From CAYJII01 sp964370225 (GTDB lineage Bacteria > Bacillota > Clostridia > Oscillospirales > Ruminococcaceae): a stretch of 38,314 bases of DNA. The translations under genes were made by a program, and so were the position numbers. Positions 1-7,637 of the stretch are shown in pieces. Location of the stretch: contig CAYJII010000023.1 of the NCBI GenBank assembly GCA_964370225.1, forward strand, positions 1-38,314, written 5' to 3'. The stretch's first letter is position 1; each line of letters starts with the position of its first letter. The notes under the pieces were generated by a model. It ran no database searches. It was not told where the DNA came from and saw only the letters and a program-made list of their open reading frames with translations.

Positions 1-205
1 AATTCCCTGCAAAATCACCATTTGCGTTAATTCCAAATTTCATACCAAACAACGACATCAGATATAGTATTTCCCTCTCAATCATTGAGCCTAAAAATAC
101 ATAAATTATCATTGAGAACAAAATAACATTGTACTGCAATATTAATTGTTTCTTCTCGAGCTGTTGCGGTGATTTTTCATAAAACCCTAATCCGCTAACA
201 TACAT
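1..205 (-). CDS. Partial membrane protein, N-terminal part only
   Basis: An open frame runs from an ATG at 203-205 on the minus strand off the left edge, giving about 68 residues without a stop. An AGGGAG ribosome binding site lies three bases upstream of the ATG. The visible protein has a short polar, charged N-terminus (about 25 residues with several Q, E and K) followed by one hydrophobic stretch of about 20 residues (roughly residues 28-47), which looks like a first transmembrane helix. No family is recognisable. It is divergent from araD, and the two share the AT-rich spacer 206-391, in which I see no other gene. The C-terminal part lies outside the window, so the function is left open. 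Confidence 0.6.
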   Translation of the reverse strand, partial: MYVSGLGFYEKSPQQLEKKQLILQYNVILFSMIIYVFLGSMIEREILYLMSLFGMKFGINANGDFAGN

Positions 206-391
206 ATTCTCCCTATTAATATTTTTCACTCTATCGCCCCTTAGATACTTTTCTTAATAATAACATAAAAACTCACTTAAATTATTAATTTTCTCTTAAG
301 AAAACCTCAAAAAAACATTAAGTATCAATTTTTTTCTGATTTCACTCGATTATTTACTATCGCATTATACCAAAAATTTATTTATATCATA

Positions 392-445
392 TTGCTTTTT
401 AGGCAAACAGACGTTATAATTAGTTTTATTAAGCTAATTATAACG
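392..445 (+). promoter_or_regulatory. araD promoter with overlapping operator palindrome
   Basis: A perfect -10 box TATAAT lies at 415-420, 17 bases after a weak -35 (TTGCTT, 392-397). A 12-bp perfect inverted repeat covers the -10 and predicted start: CGTTATAATTAG at 412-423 and its complement CTAATTATAACG at 434-445, separated by 10 bases. The position, over the -10 box and just before the ribosome binding site at 451-456, is what a repressor operator would show. A role as an mRNA hairpin cannot be excluded. The regulator is not visible in this window. Confidence 0.5.
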
Positions 446-460
446 AAATTGAGGGATATT

Positions 461-1156
461 ATGTTAAATGAACTGAGAAAAAAAGTCTGGGAAGCTAATA
501 TGAAATTAGTGGATTATAATCTGGTGACTTTCACATGGGGTAATGTGTCTGGATATGACAAAGATAGCGGTTGCGTTATTATTAAACCAAGTGGTGTAGA
601 ATACGACTTGCTCTCACCCGAAAACATGGTAATATTATCACTAAATGGCGACATTATCGAAGGAGATTTAAAACCCTCATCTGATACAGCTACGCATTTA
701 GAGCTTTACAAAAAGTATCCTCAGCTTGGTGGAATTGTGCACACGCACTCCACTATGGCAGTGTCATGGGCGTCCGCATGTATGAATATTCCAAACTACA
801 ACACTACTCACAGCGATTATTTTTGTGCTGATATTCCTTGCACTCGCAGTCTAAGCGAACCCGAAGTTGAGTCTGCTTACGAGAAAAACACAGGCTTAGT
901 TATTATCGAGACTCTTGAGCAAAAACTGCTCAATCCCCTACACAATCCTGGGATAATTTGCGCAAACCACGGTCCTTTTACTTGGGGTAGCGACCCAGAT
1001 AGCGCAGTGCACAACGCTGTGGTGTTAGAAGAAGTAGCGAAAATGGCGTATTACAGTCGTTTGATAAATCCGAGCATCACAAAGGCTCCTGACTATGTGA
1101 TAAACAAACATTATAATAGGAAGCATGGAAAAAATGCTTATTATGGTCAAAAATAA
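461..1156 (+). CDS. araD: L-ribulose-5-phosphate 4-epimerase
   Basis: This enzyme interconverts L-ribulose 5-phosphate and D-xylulose 5-phosphate by a zinc-dependent retro-aldol reaction, feeding arabinose into the pentose phosphate pathway in the cytoplasm. The 231-residue protein has the class II aldolase fold and the usual AraD length. Visible landmarks are SSDT with Asp75, the zinc ligands HTH at His94 and His96, a third His in ANHG (His170), the HSDYF segment with Asp119, and the AraD-type C-terminus HGKNAYYGQ. The frame stays open 23 codons further upstream, but GAGGGA at 451-456 and the family length fix the start at 461. No other arabinose gene is adjacent, so it seems to be a lone epimerase with its own promoter. 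It ends at a strong bidirectional terminator. Confidence 0.93.
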   Translation: MLNELRKKVWEANMKLVDYNLVTFTWGNVSGYDKDSGCVIIKPSGVEYDLLSPENMVILSLNGDIIEGDLKPSSDTATHLELYKKYPQLGGIVHTHSTMAVSWASACMNIPNYNTTHSDYFCADIPCTRSLSEPEVESAYEKNTGLVIIETLEQKLLNPLHNPGIICANHGPFTWGSDPDSAVHNAVVLEEVAKMAYYSRLINPSITKAPDYVINKHYNRKHGKNAYYGQK

Positions 1157-1166
1157 AGCAGAGATA

Positions 1167-1205
1167 AAAACAGCTACAAAGCATTAAAAGCTTTGTAGCT
1201 GTTTT
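1167..1205. terminator. Bidirectional terminator between araD and the aldo/keto reductase
   Basis: A 16-bp perfect stem pairs 1167-1182 with 1190-1205 around a 7-base loop. It starts with AAAA and ends with TTTT, so it can serve both convergent genes. Confidence 0.9.
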
Positions 1206-1207
1206 AG

Positions 1208-2221
1208 TTATTTAGTTATACTTCCATTAATATCCCATAAATCTTGCCAGTCATTTGCGCCTTCCCATAAGAAAACCTGACCTTTAATCAGCCTACAATT
1301 TGCATCTGCTGCTGAAATTTTAGCCATTTCTTCCTCGGTTAGTGGATCCTCTGTTGTAGCTTTTAAATTGCTTTCGTATTCATTCTCATAAACAGAAAAC
1401 GGAATCGGAATTTGTCCACGTTGTACTGCCCATTTTAAGCAAACTACTGCTGGATGTATCCCATGTGCTTTTGCTACTTCCACAATCTCTGGCATTTGTA
1501 TATCGACAATATCCTCGTCAGTTTTATCTCTATCTGGTCGTGTAGGACTGCCTATCGGACAAAATCCTATTGGTTGAATACCATTTTCAATACAATAATC
1601 ATATAGCTCTTTTTGTTGGAATGATGGGTGCAACTCCATTTCTATAAGCGAAGGTTTAATCTCGCATTCACCCAATACTGCTTTTAGTTTTGGAATTGTC
1701 ATATTCGACATACCTAAATGTCTTACTAATCCCATTTTATGTAATTTCTCCATTTGTCGCCATGTCTTCATAAAAGCTTCTGGTGAAAACGGTGTCGAAT
1801 CAGGATTTCTCGAATCACCATCACAACCAGGTGCATGGTAGTTAGGGAATGGCCAGTGAACAAAGTAACAGTCGATGTAATCAATTTTTAAATCTCTAAG
1901 AGAAGTTGCACACGCAATAAGTACATCACCTTGACCATGTTGGTCATTCCATACTTTTGATGTGATAAAAAGCTCTTCCCTCTTAACTTTGTTCGCATTA
2001 ATTGCTTCTTCAAATACTTCACCGATTAAATTTTCATTACCATATACAAGCGCACAATCGAACAAACGATATCCGACATCAATCGCTCCTGAAACAGCAG
2101 CAGATACTTGGTCGGGCGTAAATCTATCCGAGCCAAATGTCCCCATACCGATGCAAGGAATTTCTTCTCCTGTATATAGTTTTCTTTTTGGTACTAAGTT
2201 TGGATTTATAATATTAGCCAT
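1208..2221 (-). CDS. Aldo/keto reductase
   Basis: A cytoplasmic NAD(P)H-dependent oxidoreductase that interconverts carbonyls and alcohols. The 337-residue TIM-barrel protein carries the full AKR catalytic tetrad: Asp55, Tyr60 (in VYGNE), Lys89 (in ITSKVW) and His122 (in YFVHWP). The N-terminal GMGTFG glycine motif is also present. The C-terminus is longer than in small AKRs and ends in a Trp-rich segment (LWEGANDWQDLWD), as in glycerol- or xylose-reductase-like AKRs, but the substrate cannot be assigned. AAGGAG lies nine bases upstream of the ATG. It is monocistronic, with its own promoter at 2268-2296 and a terminator shared with araD. Its position next to araD would fit sugar metabolism, which is only an inference. 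Confidence 0.88.
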   Translation of the reverse strand: MANIINPNLVPKRKLYTGEEIPCIGMGTFGSDRFTPDQVSAAVSGAIDVGYRLFDCALVYGNENLIGEVFEEAINANKVKREELFITSKVWNDQHGQGDVLIACATSLRDLKIDYIDCYFVHWPFPNYHAPGCDGDSRNPDSTPFSPEAFMKTWRQMEKLHKMGLVRHLGMSNMTIPKLKAVLGECEIKPSLIEMELHPSFQQKELYDYCIENGIQPIGFCPIGSPTRPDRDKTDEDIVDIQMPEIVEVAKAHGIHPAVVCLKWAVQRGQIPIPFSVYENEYESNLKATTEDPLTEEEMAKISAADANCRLIKGQVFLWEGANDWQDLWDINGSITK

Positions 2222-2242
2222 GTCTTGTTCTCCTTTTTCATA

Positions 2243-2296
2243 AGTTAAACGTTTTACTTTTTGTTATATATTAACATAAACCTTTCCTTTTGTCAA
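2243..2296 (-). promoter_or_regulatory. Promoter and operator-like palindrome of the aldo/keto reductase
   Basis: Reading the minus strand, TTGACA (2291-2296) is followed after 17 bases by TAATAT (2268-2273). Just downstream of the expected start is AGTTAAACGTTTTACT (2243-2258), a 16-bp palindrome around CG with one mismatched pair. It resembles LacI-family operators in form, but no regulator is visible here. Confidence 0.6.
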
Positions 2297-2453
2297 TACA
2301 AATTTGTAGGATTATTTGAGATTTAATGAGCAAATTATATTTACTAAGCAAAATTAAACTGTAGAAGACTGTAAACAGCGCAAATATAGCAACAATCGAC
2401 AAAATCCCCAAAATCAGTAGCAATAGCTTATTATTTAATATGCACCTTTTAAC

Positions 2454-2482
2454 TTGACATTTGCGTTTTTATATGATAAAAT
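2454..2482 (+). promoter_or_regulatory. Promoter of rplU-prp-rpmA
   Basis: TTGACA (2454-2459), a 17-base spacer and TAAAAT (2477-2482). Transcription should begin near 2489, giving a leader of about 80 bases before rplU. The AT-rich stretch 2297-2453 upstream holds no gene that I can see. Confidence 0.75.
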
Positions 2483-2489
2483 ATATGAG

Positions 2490-2567
2490 CCGCATGTGTA
2501 TGGTTATAAGTTGGAGTAATCCGCACCTTGACACAGCGAGATTATAGAAAAGGCAGGTGCCTTATTG
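2490..2567 (+). promoter_or_regulatory. Candidate ribosomal protein L21 leader RNA
   Basis: The rplU 5' leader is GC-richer than its flanks and can fold. GCACCT (2523-2528) pairs exactly with AGGTGC (2555-2560), next to the AAAAGG/AGGTG ribosome binding region. Autoregulatory L21 leaders are known in front of rplU in Firmicutes. The placement and the GTGTATGGTTATAAGTTG segment fit that family as I remember it. A covariance-model search would be needed to confirm it. Confidence 0.5.
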
Positions 2568-2879
2568 ATGTATGCAGTTATAGAAACAGGTGGAAAACAA
2601 TATCGTGTTAGCGAAGGAGACGTAATCTTCATCGAAAAACTAGATATGGAAGAAAACGCTACTGTTGATTTTGACAAAGTTGTTGCTTTGACAAAAGATG
2701 ATAGTCTTGTAGTTGGTACTCCTTTCGTTGATGGCGCAGTAGTTAAAGCTACAGTTGTTAAAAACGGCAGAGGTAAAAAAATTACAGTTTTCACTTACAA
2801 ACCTAAAAAATCATCTTCACGCAAAATGGGACATAGACAAGCTTACACACAAGTGCGTATCGATTCCATCAAAGCGTAA
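2568..2879 (+). CDS. rplU: 50S ribosomal protein L21
   Basis: A large-subunit ribosomal protein that binds 23S rRNA. The 103-residue sequence has the standard L21 start MYAVIETGGKQYRV and the C-terminal basic KPKKSSSRKMGHRQ motif followed by YTQVRID. A TTG one codon earlier (2565) is in frame, but ATG at 2568 matches the family start. It is the first gene of the rplU-prp-rpmA unit, with a promoter and probable autoregulatory leader upstream and only five bases to prp. Confidence 0.97.
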   Translation: MYAVIETGGKQYRVSEGDVIFIEKLDMEENATVDFDKVVALTKDDSLVVGTPFVDGAVVKATVVKNGRGKKITVFTYKPKKSSSRKMGHRQAYTQVRIDSIKA

Positions 2880-2884
2880 ACTTT

Positions 2885-3202
2885 ATGATTAACGCAGTTT
2901 TTTTTAAACGAAATGACGTTATCAATGGGTTTGAAGTTTCAGGACATGCTGGTTTTGACGATTATGGACGAGATATTGTCTGTGCAGGCGTTACCTCGGC
3001 TGTCATGATGACATTTAACGCAATCTGTGAGATTTTAATGATTAAAGCTATCACGGATGTGTCAGAAAATAAGATTTCCTTATTACTCCCTGACACAAAA
3101 AACAACTCTGCAAACGCTTTTATTGAAGCATTACATTTGCATTTACAGTTGTTATCAGAAGAAAATATTAACACGATAAAAATAACCGATGCGGAGGTTT
3201 AA
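2885..3202 (+). CDS. prp: Ribosomal-processing cysteine protease Prp
   Basis: Prp (YsxB) removes the short N-terminal extension of L27 before L27 enters the 50S subunit. The 105-residue protein shows both catalytic elements: GHAG with His21 and DIVCAG with Cys33. It sits between rplU and rpmA as in most Firmicutes, and the L27 encoded next door carries the cleavable extension, so substrate and protease are encoded together. The start lies five bases after rplU. The rpmA ribosome binding site (GGAGG) lies inside the last codons of prp, which implies linked translation. Confidence 0.93.
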   Translation: MINAVFFKRNDVINGFEVSGHAGFDDYGRDIVCAGVTSAVMMTFNAICEILMIKAITDVSENKISLLLPDTKNNSANAFIEALHLHLQLLSEENINTIKITDAEV

Positions 3203-3205
3203 CTT

Positions 3206-3487
3206 ATGTTAAAATTAAACTTGCAATTTTTTGCACATAAAAAAGGTGTTGGTTCTACAAAAAACGGACGTGATTCTGAGTCAAAAAGACTTGGTGTTAA
3301 ACGTGCAGATGGACAATTTGTTCTAGCGGGCAATATCCTAATGCGTCAACGTGGAACACACATCCACCCAGGACAAAATGTAGGACGTGGTTCTGACGAC
3401 ACTCTTTTCGCTAAAGTCGACGGAGTGGTAAAATTTGAGCGTATGGGTCGCGACAAAAAAAGAGTTAGCGTTTATCCTGCTCAATAA
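3206..3487 (+). CDS. rpmA: 50S ribosomal protein L27 with Prp-cleavable N-terminal extension
   Basis: L27 reaches the peptidyl transferase centre through its N-terminus. The 93-residue precursor begins MLKLNLQFF-AHKKG. In Firmicutes Prp cuts after the LNLQFF element to expose the mature Ala-His-Lys-Lys-Gly end. The body has the expected GVGSTKNGRDS, RQRGT and VGRGSDDTLFA segments. It starts three bases after prp and ends before a strong terminator. All evidence is direct sequence similarity to the known family. Confidence 0.97.
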   Translation: MLKLNLQFFAHKKGVGSTKNGRDSESKRLGVKRADGQFVLAGNILMRQRGTHIHPGQNVGRGSDDTLFAKVDGVVKFERMGRDKKRVSVYPAQ

Positions 3488-3503
3488 AGAATGTACATTT
3501 TAC

Positions 3504-3530
3504 AAAAGCGTGCTGGATTAGCACGCTTTT
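3504..3530 (+). terminator. Terminator after rpmA
   Basis: An 11-bp stem AAAAGCGTGCT (3504-3514) pairs with AGCACGCTTTT (3520-3530) around GGATT, followed by CTTTTAG. It would separate the ribosomal unit from obgE, unless read-through supplies obgE. Confidence 0.88.
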
Positions 3531-3563
3531 CTTTTAGTTTAATATGAATATTGGAGCAATATT

Positions 3564-4835
3564 ATGTTTATAGATAAAGTCAATGTAAAAATTAAAGCGG
3601 GTGATGGTGGGAACGGTTGCGTTTCTTTTCACCGCGAAAAATACGTTGCTGCGGGTGGTCCTGATGGCGGCGATGGTGGCAAAGGCGGAGATGTCATCTT
3701 TGTTGTGGACGATAACATGTCCACGCTTTTAGACTTCCGTTTTAAAAAGAAGTTCGCCGCACAAGATGGCGATAACGGTGCTTCCCGTCAATGTTCTGGC
3801 AGAGGTGGCGAAAATCTTATAATTAAAGTGCCTCGTGGAACTTTAATTAAAGAAGAAGAAAGTGGTATGCTCATCGCTGACATTTCATCTGACGAGCCTG
3901 TAACTATCGCAAAAGGTGGCAAAGGTGGTGCGGGTAACCAACATTTTGCTACGCCAACAAGACAAATACCTCGCTTTGCTAAACCCGGGGTAAAAGGACA
4001 AGAATTTTCGGTCGTACTGGAGCTTAAACTTCTAGCGGATGTAGGTTTAGTTGGCTTCCCGAATGTTGGTAAATCCACATTTATCAGCGTTGTTAGTGCT
4101 GCAAAACCAAAGATTGCAAACTATCATTTTACTACGCTCTCCCCTGTTTTGGGTGTTGTAAGCGTTGGTGATAACAGCAACTTTGTTATGGCGGACATCC
4201 CTGGACTTATCGAAGGTGCTGGTGATGGAGCTGGGCTTGGGCATGACTTTTTGCGTCATATCGATAGATGTCGACTAATTGTGCATATTGTTGACGTTTC
4301 CGGTAGCGAAGGGCGTGATCCTATCGAAGATTTCGACAAAATCAATTACGAGCTTGGCAGCTTTAATGAAGAATTAGCGTCAAGACCACAAATCGTGGTT
4401 GCCAACAAAAGTGATATAGCTACAGAAGAGCAAATTGAAGAATTTAAAGCTTATGTAACAGGAAAAGGCTTTGCTTTCTACCAAATTAGTGCTGCTACTA
4501 CTCTAGGAACAAAGGAGCTTGCAAATGCAATTTACGCTAAATTATCCGATTTGCCTCCTATTCTTAAGTATGAGCCTGACCCAATGTTAATAGAAATGCA
4601 AAACGCTAAACCTGACAGAAGTTTTGATATCCAAATTGAAGATGGTATTTATTATATCGAAGCTGAATTTTTGGAGCAAATCCTTGCTACTTCCGACATG
4701 GAAGATTACGAGTCTTTACAATATTTCCAACGTGTATTGCGATTTAGTGGAATAATTGATAAGCTTGAAGAAATGGAAATTAAAGAAGGCGACACTGTTG
4801 ATATTTCTGGTTTCCAATTTGATTATATTAAATAA
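3564..4835 (+). CDS. obgE: GTPase Obg (ribosome assembly, stress response)
   Basis: Obg is an essential 50S-assembly GTPase that also senses guanine nucleotides. The 423-residue protein has all three domains: the glycine-rich Obg fold (about 1-157), the G domain with GFPNVGKS at 164-171, DIPG at 211-214 and NKSD at 281-284, and a C-terminal OCT domain (about 345-423) found in Gram-positive Obg proteins. The start ATG at 3564 follows a GGAG sequence. Its stop codon overlaps the mrnC start by one base (TAATG), so the two are co-translated. No clear promoter is visible between the rpmA terminator and obgE; read-through is possible. Confidence 0.97.
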   Translation: MFIDKVNVKIKAGDGGNGCVSFHREKYVAAGGPDGGDGGKGGDVIFVVDDNMSTLLDFRFKKKFAAQDGDNGASRQCSGRGGENLIIKVPRGTLIKEEESGMLIADISSDEPVTIAKGGKGGAGNQHFATPTRQIPRFAKPGVKGQEFSVVLELKLLADVGLVGFPNVGKSTFISVVSAAKPKIANYHFTTLSPVLGVVSVGDNSNFVMADIPGLIEGAGDGAGLGHDFLRHIDRCRLIVHIVDVSGSEGRDPIEDFDKINYELGSFNEELASRPQIVVANKSDIATEEQIEEFKAYVTGKGFAFYQISAATTLGTKELANAIYAKLSDLPPILKYEPDPMLIEMQNAKPDRSFDIQIEDGIYYIEAEFLEQILATSDMEDYESLQYFQRVLRFSGIIDKLEEMEIKEGDTVDISGFQFDYIK

Positions 4836-5260
4836 TGGCTTTGCCAGAAAGTTTGATGTGTATGGATAAAGAAGTAATTAACAGGCCTAATCCTAAACAA
4901 TATAATCCACTAGTTTTAGCATATATGGGCGATGCTATGTATGAAGTTTTGGTGCGTGAATACTTAATTTTAAACGAATGCGCTACTGTAAACAAGCTCC
5001 ATACGCAAGCCGTAAAATTTGTTTGTGCAGCTGCTCAATCTAAATTTATGGAAGCACTTTTGCCTTTGCTCACAGAAGATGAGATGCAAGTGTTTAAACG
5101 TGGAAGAAACAACAACTCTAGCACAGTGCCTAAAAACGCTAATGTTCAAGAGTATCGTCGTGCTACAGGCTTCGAAGCACTAGTTGGCTATTTATATTTA
5201 AGTGGCGAAAAAGAAAGATTGCACGAATTTTTTGATATAATTATAAGTTTGAGCGAATAA
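4835..5260 (+). CDS. mrnC: Mini-ribonuclease III (23S rRNA maturation)
   Basis: Mini-III is an RNase III-like nuclease lacking the dsRNA-binding domain; it trims 23S rRNA precursors in Gram-positive bacteria. The 141-residue sequence has the AYMGDAMYE motif with the catalytic Asp33, the KRGRN segment, TVPKNANVQEYRRATGFEAL, and EALVGYLYL. The annotated start overlaps the obgE stop; an ATG at residue 10 is an alternative and would remove a poorly conserved N-terminus. In many Firmicutes mrnC lies next to cysS, so pairing with obgE is a different arrangement but sensible, since both serve 50S maturation. Confidence 0.92.
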   Translation: MALPESLMCMDKEVINRPNPKQYNPLVLAYMGDAMYEVLVREYLILNECATVNKLHTQAVKFVCAAAQSKFMEALLPLLTEDEMQVFKRGRNNNSSTVPKNANVQEYRRATGFEALVGYLYLSGEKERLHEFFDIIISLSE

Positions 5261-5296
5261 TATTATTAAATCAAAATTTTAGAATGGAGCATATGT

Positions 5297-6166
5297 ATGG
5301 CAAGAAATAACAAGATTACTCAATCATTGCCTTTTCAGATATTTTTAACACTGTTTGGAACTTTCATTTATGCGTGTGGATTATACTTTTTCACAGTACC
5401 TAATAACATTGCCCCTGGTGGGGTTTCGGGGCTTGCAACTATTATTAATTTCGCCACAGGATTACCTATCGGTATCCTAACATTTGTTGGAAATGTACCT
5501 TTAGTAATTTTAGGTTTCATCTACTTAGGCAGAAAATTTATACTAAAAACCGCTATTTCAGTTGTCTCTTTTACTGTGTTTATGGACTACTTACTTCCAC
5601 TACTACCACAGTTTACTGAAGATACGCTGTTATCCGCCATATTTGGTGGGATGCTCATCGGCTTAGGTGTAGGTTTTGCATTTTTGGGAGAGTCTTCCAC
5701 GGGCGGGCTTGATATCTCAAATAAAATCATTCAGATGAAAAACCCCCATCTTAAAATCGGGACAGTTACTTTTATTTCAGATTTAGTAGTTATAGGAATT
5801 GGAGCAATCGTCTTTGGTGATATCACTACTGCGATGTATGCTATTATAGCTATGTTCGTAGCTTCCAGAGCTATAGATGCAATCTTATACGGATTTGATG
5901 TGGGTAAACTTATTATTATTGTCACGACAAAAGCGAGCGAAATCACAGCGGAGATAAATGAAAAAATGCACCGCGGTGTCACAAAATTAAATTCTGCGGG
6001 CGGGTTTACAGATAATCCGAACAATACTTTGCTTTGCGCTATCAGACAAAATGAATACGCAAAATTAAAACGAATTGTTCACAGTACTGACCCATCTGCA
6101 TTCATGATAGTATCTCCAACAACTGAGGTTGTAGGTGATGGATTTAAAGATATCAATAAGACATAA
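5297..6166 (+). CDS. YitT family membrane protein (DUF161 + DUF2179)
   Basis: A 289-residue membrane protein of the large YitT family. The N-terminal two thirds (about 15-205) contain five or six hydrophobic helices with the family's NNIAPGGVSGLATI and SSTGGLDI motifs. The last 80 or so residues form the soluble DUF2179 domain (KASEITAEIN and following, ending in DPSAFMIVS). The biochemical role of the family is not established, although transport or a spore/membrane function is often assumed. GGAG sits eight bases before the ATG. It follows mrnC by 36 bases and ends at a strong terminator, so it may be the last gene of the obgE unit. Confidence 0.9.
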   Translation: MARNNKITQSLPFQIFLTLFGTFIYACGLYFFTVPNNIAPGGVSGLATIINFATGLPIGILTFVGNVPLVILGFIYLGRKFILKTAISVVSFTVFMDYLLPLLPQFTEDTLLSAIFGGMLIGLGVGFAFLGESSTGGLDISNKIIQMKNPHLKIGTVTFISDLVVIGIGAIVFGDITTAMYAIIAMFVASRAIDAILYGFDVGKLIIIVTTKASEITAEINEKMHRGVTKLNSAGGFTDNPNNTLLCAIRQNEYAKLKRIVHSTDPSAFMIVSPTTEVVGDGFKDINKT

Positions 6167-6183
6167 AATATATTTATACGCAA

Positions 6184-6218
6184 AATCACCGAGAATAGTA
6201 ATTCTATTCTCGGTGATT
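6184..6218. terminator. Bidirectional terminator between yitT-like gene and AI-2E gene
   Basis: A 15-bp perfect stem (6184-6198 with 6204-6218) with a TAATT loop, followed on the plus strand by ATTATTTTTT. It lies between convergent genes. Confidence 0.92.
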
Positions 6219-6237
6219 ATTTTTTAGCAAGTATATA

Positions 6238-7497
6238 TTATTTTTCTTTTACTGTGCTATTTTTTACTATAACTTTAGTTTCCTCTTCCATGCACTCCAT
6301 GTCCTCAAACTCACTTGTGTCCACTGGCATTTTTTTCTTTTTAAGCGACCTATATATATAATCTGTAATGAGCGTATATATAACTGCGAATGTCGGTACT
6401 CCGACTGCCATGCCGACAAACCCGAAAAATCCACCAAATACGAGCAGTGAAAATATAACCCAAAATGAGCTTAATCCTGTGGAGTCCCCTAAGATTTTAG
6501 GGCCTAGGATATTGCCGTCAAATTGTTGTAGTATTAGCACGAATATCGCAAAATATAGACCGACGATAGGCTCCACCATTATGATTAAAATAATACTCGG
6601 TACCGCTCCTATAAAAGGTCCAAAAAACGGAATAATGTTTGTAACGCCAATGATTACACTAATCAACATTGCGTATGGCCAATTGAATATGGTCATAACA
6701 ATAAAGCAAATCATTCCTATGATTAGTGAGTCAAGCAGCTTCCCTACTATAAATCCACCGAAAATTTTGTGTGCTCTTCTTACTGTGCTAATGAAAGAAT
6801 TTGCAGACTTAATCGGTACAAATGCGTATAATATCTTTTTAGCCTGTGCACAAAATAAATCTTTGCTATAAAGAATGTATACCGATACTACTATTCCTAT
6901 GAGGAAGTTTAATAAAAAGCCAAAGACTTCAATAACTCCCGATGTTAAATTTGCGATAAGGTTATTCATCTGCGGTAGTAGCTGTGTCCTTACCACATCA
7001 AATATTGTTTCTGAGAATGTATTAAGCAAATCGCTTACCATGGCTTCTAACTCTGCGTTTTCTGCAAGTAGGTCCAGCACCATTTCATTGATATTAGTAA
7101 AATATGTAGGCATGTTATCAACGATACTTGTAACACTGTCTGTGATTTGCGGTACTGCTAGTAGGAAAAAGCCAGCAATGAATGCAAAAAATATTATTAG
7201 TGCTATGAATATTGCTAAGGATTTTGCTAAGTTTTTTTTGTGTTTAGTATTCTTAACTTTTGCTTTTTTATTGAGTCCATTCAATATCTTAGCATCAAAA
7301 AAATTCATCATCGGTGTCAAAAGATATGCTAAGATTATCCCTAATGTGATTGGCATCATAACATCTGCAAAAGTTTTTAAACCACTCACTACCGCATCGA
7401 ATTTACTTAATGTCATATAAAGTGTTATGCTTGCAGCGATAACAATAAATGCAGTTACCCCCCAATATAGGTATTTTTTGTCCCATCTAAACTTCAT
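6238..7497 (-). CDS. AI-2E family transporter / PerM-type permease
   Basis: A 419-residue integral membrane protein of the AI-2E transporter family (PF01594 type). It has two N-terminal helices (about 10-70), a coiled extracytoplasmic region (about 120-190) and a C-terminal set of helices with the family signature IIPFFGPFIGAVPS followed by QQFDGNILGPKILG and GLSSFWVIFSLLVFGG. The C-tail is charged and cytoplasmic. Members have been linked to autoinducer-2 export, Na+/H+ exchange and general permease roles; the substrate cannot be read from sequence. AGGAG precedes the ATG. It appears monocistronic. Confidence 0.9.
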   Translation of the reverse strand: MKFRWDKKYLYWGVTAFIVIAASITLYMTLSKFDAVVSGLKTFADVMMPITLGIILAYLLTPMMNFFDAKILNGLNKKAKVKNTKHKKNLAKSLAIFIALIIFFAFIAGFFLLAVPQITDSVTSIVDNMPTYFTNINEMVLDLLAENAELEAMVSDLLNTFSETIFDVVRTQLLPQMNNLIANLTSGVIEVFGFLLNFLIGIVVSVYILYSKDLFCAQAKKILYAFVPIKSANSFISTVRRAHKIFGGFIVGKLLDSLIIGMICFIVMTIFNWPYAMLISVIIGVTNIIPFFGPFIGAVPSIILIIMVEPIVGLYFAIFVLILQQFDGNILGPKILGDSTGLSSFWVIFSLLVFGGFFGFVGMAVGVPTFAVIYTLITDYIYRSLKKKKMPVDTSEFEDMECMEEETKVIVKNSTVKEK

Positions 7498-7596
7498 ATA
7501 TACTCCTAAAAATTTTGTAATATTTTCTTCTCTCTTTTAAGTATATACCAAAAAAGGACAAAAATCCAGTGAATTAATGAAATTTTAACACTAATA

Positions 7597-7629
7597 ATAA
7601 AACCACAATTAATATAATTGTGGTTTTAT
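7597..7629. terminator. Terminator at the end of the ABC operon
   Basis: A 14-bp stem (7597-7610 with 7616-7629) and an AATAT loop. It directly follows the permease stop codon on the minus strand. The stem ends in TTTTAT, so it would work as an intrinsic terminator, though the T-run downstream is short. Confidence 0.75.
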
Positions 7630-7637
7630 CTTATTCA

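Noticed and set aside
6368..7420. Two long plus-strand frames opposite the AI-2E family gene
   Set aside because: They mirror the hydrophobic coding sequence of the minus-strand gene and lack start signals.
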